The notes under the pieces were generated by a model. The model did no database searches. It had not been told where the DNA came from and saw nothing but the letters and a program-made list of their open reading frames with translations. Both the position numbers and the translations under genes were made by a program. Source: Neckera pumila (Eukaryota > Streptophyta > Bryopsida > Hypnales > Neckeraceae). Taken from it: DNA of 64,000 nucleotides. Shown here piece by piece: positions 61,732-64,000 of this stretch (its first letter is position 1; each line of letters begins with the position of its first letter). The DNA lies in contig OZ018408.1 in assembly GCA_963969595.1 (NCBI GenBank), positions 9,731,823 to 9,795,822 of the forward strand, given 5' to 3'.

Positions 61732-61875
61732 ACTTTGGAAAAATTTCCGAAACAACAGAATTTGGACAACAGATTTCAGTGTAATTTTGTCCAATACAAC
61801 GCGACCGAAACGACTGAATGGACAACGCTTTTCTGTTGAAAATCTGTTGTTGTGGACGTAGTTTTTCTAGTAGTG
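60731..61875 (+). mobile_element. 1.15-kb CACTA-type element, copy 2, at an inversion breakpoint
   Basis: Ends CACTACTAGAAAACTACGTC and the inverse of CACTACTAGAAAAACTACGT. It is nearly identical to copy 1, with four instead of seven GGAATC units and a longer poly-A. The immediate flanks do not match (TAA left, CAA right). The true partner of the left flank is TTA at 60335-60337, on the other side of the inverted integrase segment. Confidence 0.88.
61513..61578 (+). ncRNA. tRNA-like segment inside CACTA-type element, copy 2
   Basis: Same as 55833-55898 apart from a substitution in the A-box-like part (TAGCTAAG). The stems are unchanged. Confidence 0.5.
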
Positions 61876-61975
61876 CAAATGGCGCATCTTGAGAACCTTG
61901 GAAGACCCTATTTTAGAGGATGTAGAAAAAAAACGAATTGGAAAAGAGTATATTTTCTAAAATTTTGTTACGTTT

Positions 61976-62653
61976 TTTGCCTGTCAATTATAACATTTTA
62001 GATGACATCTATGTTGATTCCTTTTGCGTCAAAATGAAGGACAGGATCCATTTTTTAAGACATCACAAAAACACGAGTTTTTCATAATGAATCCAAGCAG
62101 CCAACTAGTACTGGAAGGTCACTTGCAGGTTTGGCCATTCAACAACATAATCTCTTTCTCTATATTCTCTATAGACTGCTTCAAGGTAAGTGAGGTAAGT
62201 CAAGTGACCTCCATTTGAGCCTCCACAAGGTCGCGGCCAAGCATTCCTTCGCACAAAACTGCTTGGAGCTTCACATCCAAAGTCGCGAATCGGCTCTCCA
62301 TCACTTTTTCTAATTAGGATCTTGCATCCATGGCGGAGAATTGGTATTGGGCCACCAATTGATTGGCGCCCACTCCAATGCCGCAAATCCACCCTAACGT
62401 GGTTCAAAGAAAGCGACATTCTTTGTCATAGTTGTCACCGTCACGTCACATTTGGATGTCCGTTGGACCAATAGTACATTACAATCCAACCCTAGCGTCC
62501 GTCTGGATCATTAAGAAAAAAAATCCAAAAGGGCATGGATAGCCGGTCCATCCAAGTCAACGATTGGTTCACCCATCCAACGGACAGGCCATCTAAATCA
62601 ATGGACAGACAAAATGGTCCGTCCAATTAAATTTTTTTTGGCTAGTATAAATC
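61976..62653 (-). repeat. W repeat, right copy, uninterrupted
   Basis: Reverse complement of 1-410 joined to 7850-8140. It carries the pre-insertion site of the CACTA element (…GCGACTTTGGATGTG… on the minus strand, near 62270). On the minus strand a start codon near 62332 opens a coiled-coil-like frame (KVMESRFATLDVKLQAVL, then CEGMLGRDLVEAQMEVT) after an early stop. I do not recognise the family. Confidence 0.75.
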
Positions 62654-64000
62654 ATGACGCGTCTGGGCCAATACTGACAAACATTCCAATGGAAAAAGCC
62701 AGCGTCACGTCCATTCTTTGCCAAACTTCTAAGATATGGACACGAGGCATTAAAAACAAATATGACAATAAAAAATTATGAACAAAGAATTTAAGAACTA
62801 ATTTAAGATGTACCTTGTGCTTAAGAAACACGACTGGTGATGCCGAGATGGTGGCAGCAGCACAACTCCATATAGACAAAAAAGTCGCGATTGATACAAA
62901 GGGATTCAAGCAATACAAAGAGCATTGCAAATAATTTTAGCCCTATAGAAGGCCGCAAGTTCTGCACTCGTCCGGTGCAATTATGGAAAAAAATAAAAAT
63001 AAAAATAAATTATTTACTCTTAAATTTGGAAAAAAAAAATTAGGTGTTGATGTGGCACCGGTAGTGCCACGTAAGATTTTTTATTTTTTAAATATTTTTT
63101 TCCAAAAAAATTTGCTTTTAAAAAAAAAAAAAAATTTATTCATTTTGAAATTGCACCAAAGGGGTTCCAAAAATCAATTCCTTAGCATCCTTCTAGAGGC
63201 CTGAAATTTTTTGTAATACTTCAAGCAATATGAAGATTGATGCGAGCAATACAAAGAGAGGTACGCAATGAAGCAAAAAGAAATTTATATATATTTGTTG
63301 ATCTCCACTCCCCGCCTCGGGGCACATTGCAATCACCTTGTGATCACCCTTTGGCGCACTCAAAGAGAGGTAGTAGAAAGGCTGTAAGGCACACTCAAAT
63401 CCTGTAAGGACGGGCCATGATTAACGATAAGTGTCATGGCTTTGTTGTCTTTTTTTTTAGCTCCCTATTTCAAGCACTTGTCATATGATACTATTTTAGA
63501 ATAGTAAACTAGCATTGTGGCACTTTAGGTTATGGATTCTAAAATGCCAGAATTACCAATAGAAGATATTAAGCCATGTAACTTTGCTCTAAAATGATTT
63601 CATCCACAATTAGCATTTTATTAGAAAATGCTAAGTAGTTCTTTTCTACTTTCTATATTTTCATTAATCATAGGGATATGATAATTCCTATTTTTCACTA
63701 AAAATAAGTATATTACTGCCTATTTTTTTCATTAAAAAATAAGATTGTGGTAACTTCTATTCTTCACTAAAAGTATGCATTCTACTATTTACGTATTTCA
63801 TTAAGAAGTGAGAATTTGGCCATTGATACTAAATTTATGTTTATTTGATTTTGTTGATCAGCATTTTTTAGGCAATTTAACAGTTGTTTGTACCAAAATT
63901 GAAGGCCCCTGCACCAAGCCCTTAAGACAGCTGGGCATTTAAAGCCCAAAGGCGCAAAGGAAAGATTTGTGTCCATTGTCACAAAATTTGGAAAGAAATA
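62654..64000. other. No gene recognised
   Basis: AT-rich sequence after W. A small GC-richer palindrome, GTGGCACCGGTAGTGCCAC, lies near 63050 between poly-A/T tracts and resembles the core of the CATTAG-type MITEs. No supported coding frame. Confidence 0.35.

Larger units (their letters stand above)
51522..61989 (+). mobile_element. Decayed Ty3/gypsy LTR retrotransposon, 3' end missing
   Basis: Order on the plus strand: LTR, tRNA-Asp primer site, a zinc-knuckle frame, a 172-codon frame, gag, several zinc knuckles, aspartic protease, reverse transcriptase, RNase H, start of integrase. This gag-PR-RT-RH-IN order defines Ty3/gypsy. The tRNA-Asp primer is typical of Athila/Tat-type plant gypsy elements. 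It is dead: stops and frameshifts occur in every domain, CACTA-type elements sit in gag (55020-56179) and at the integrase (60731-61875), part of the integrase is inverted (60338-60730), and the 3' LTR is absent. Beyond 61876 no retroelement protein is recognisable before W begins near 61976. Confidence 0.88.

Noticed and set aside
60728..61878. TAA and CAA as a target duplication of CACTA-type copy 2
   Set aside because: They do not match, and TTA at 60335-60337 is the real partner of the left flank once the integrase inversion is recognised.

Overview
The window is AT-rich, repeat-dominated nuclear DNA from a streptophyte plant. The evidence is an intact CAND1 gene of plant type split into 28 coding exons by short GT-AG introns, plant-style receptor-like kinase debris, a Ty3/gypsy element with a tRNA-Asp primer site, and many CACTA elements and MITEs. 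The compact introns and the kinase type make a non-flowering land plant plausible, but the species cannot be told from the sequence.

Layout. Positions 1-8140 hold one copy of a repeat (here called W) split by a CACTA transposon at 411-7849, which itself carries a second CACTA element and a Tc1/mariner-like MITE. Positions 8141-13357 hold unrecognised relics, a 300-bp MITE, a long RNA-type hairpin and two kinase fragments separated by a second mariner-like MITE. Positions 14440-17280 are a nest of TTAA-flanked elements. Positions 17281-25894 are mostly unassigned, with a broken minus-strand coding relic and a microsatellite. Positions 25895-37430 (minus strand) are CAND1 and its leader, the only clearly functional gene. 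Positions 38445-49775 are a near-continuous array of TTAA-flanked MITEs with two smaller MITEs, a foldback element and a (TAA)n tract. Positions 51522-61989 are a decayed gypsy element broken by two copies of a 1.15-kb CACTA-type element. Positions 61976-62653 are a second W copy, inverted relative to the first.

CAND1 is a HEAT-repeat exchange factor for cullin-RING ubiquitin ligases. Its reading frame can be followed through every splice junction to 1237 residues with no error, and none of its introns shows a recognisable transposon although both flanks are almost solid transposon sequence.

The main discoveries are about mobile DNA. (1) A large TIR family is flanked by TTAA and begins CCCCTAAAG, the signature of piggyBac-type transposition. 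It has about a dozen copies, and two nested insertions prove the TTAA target duplication against uninterrupted paralogues. (2) CACTA insertions have 3-bp duplications (TTT, TAC, GAG), one confirmed by an empty site elsewhere in the window. (3) A 393-bp inversion in the gypsy integrase has one breakpoint exactly at a CACTA terminus and its 3-bp duplication, which looks like a one-ended or aberrant transposition product. (4) The same CACTA-type element carries a long internal palindrome, a tRNA-like cloverleaf and a module shared with the TTAA-family region.
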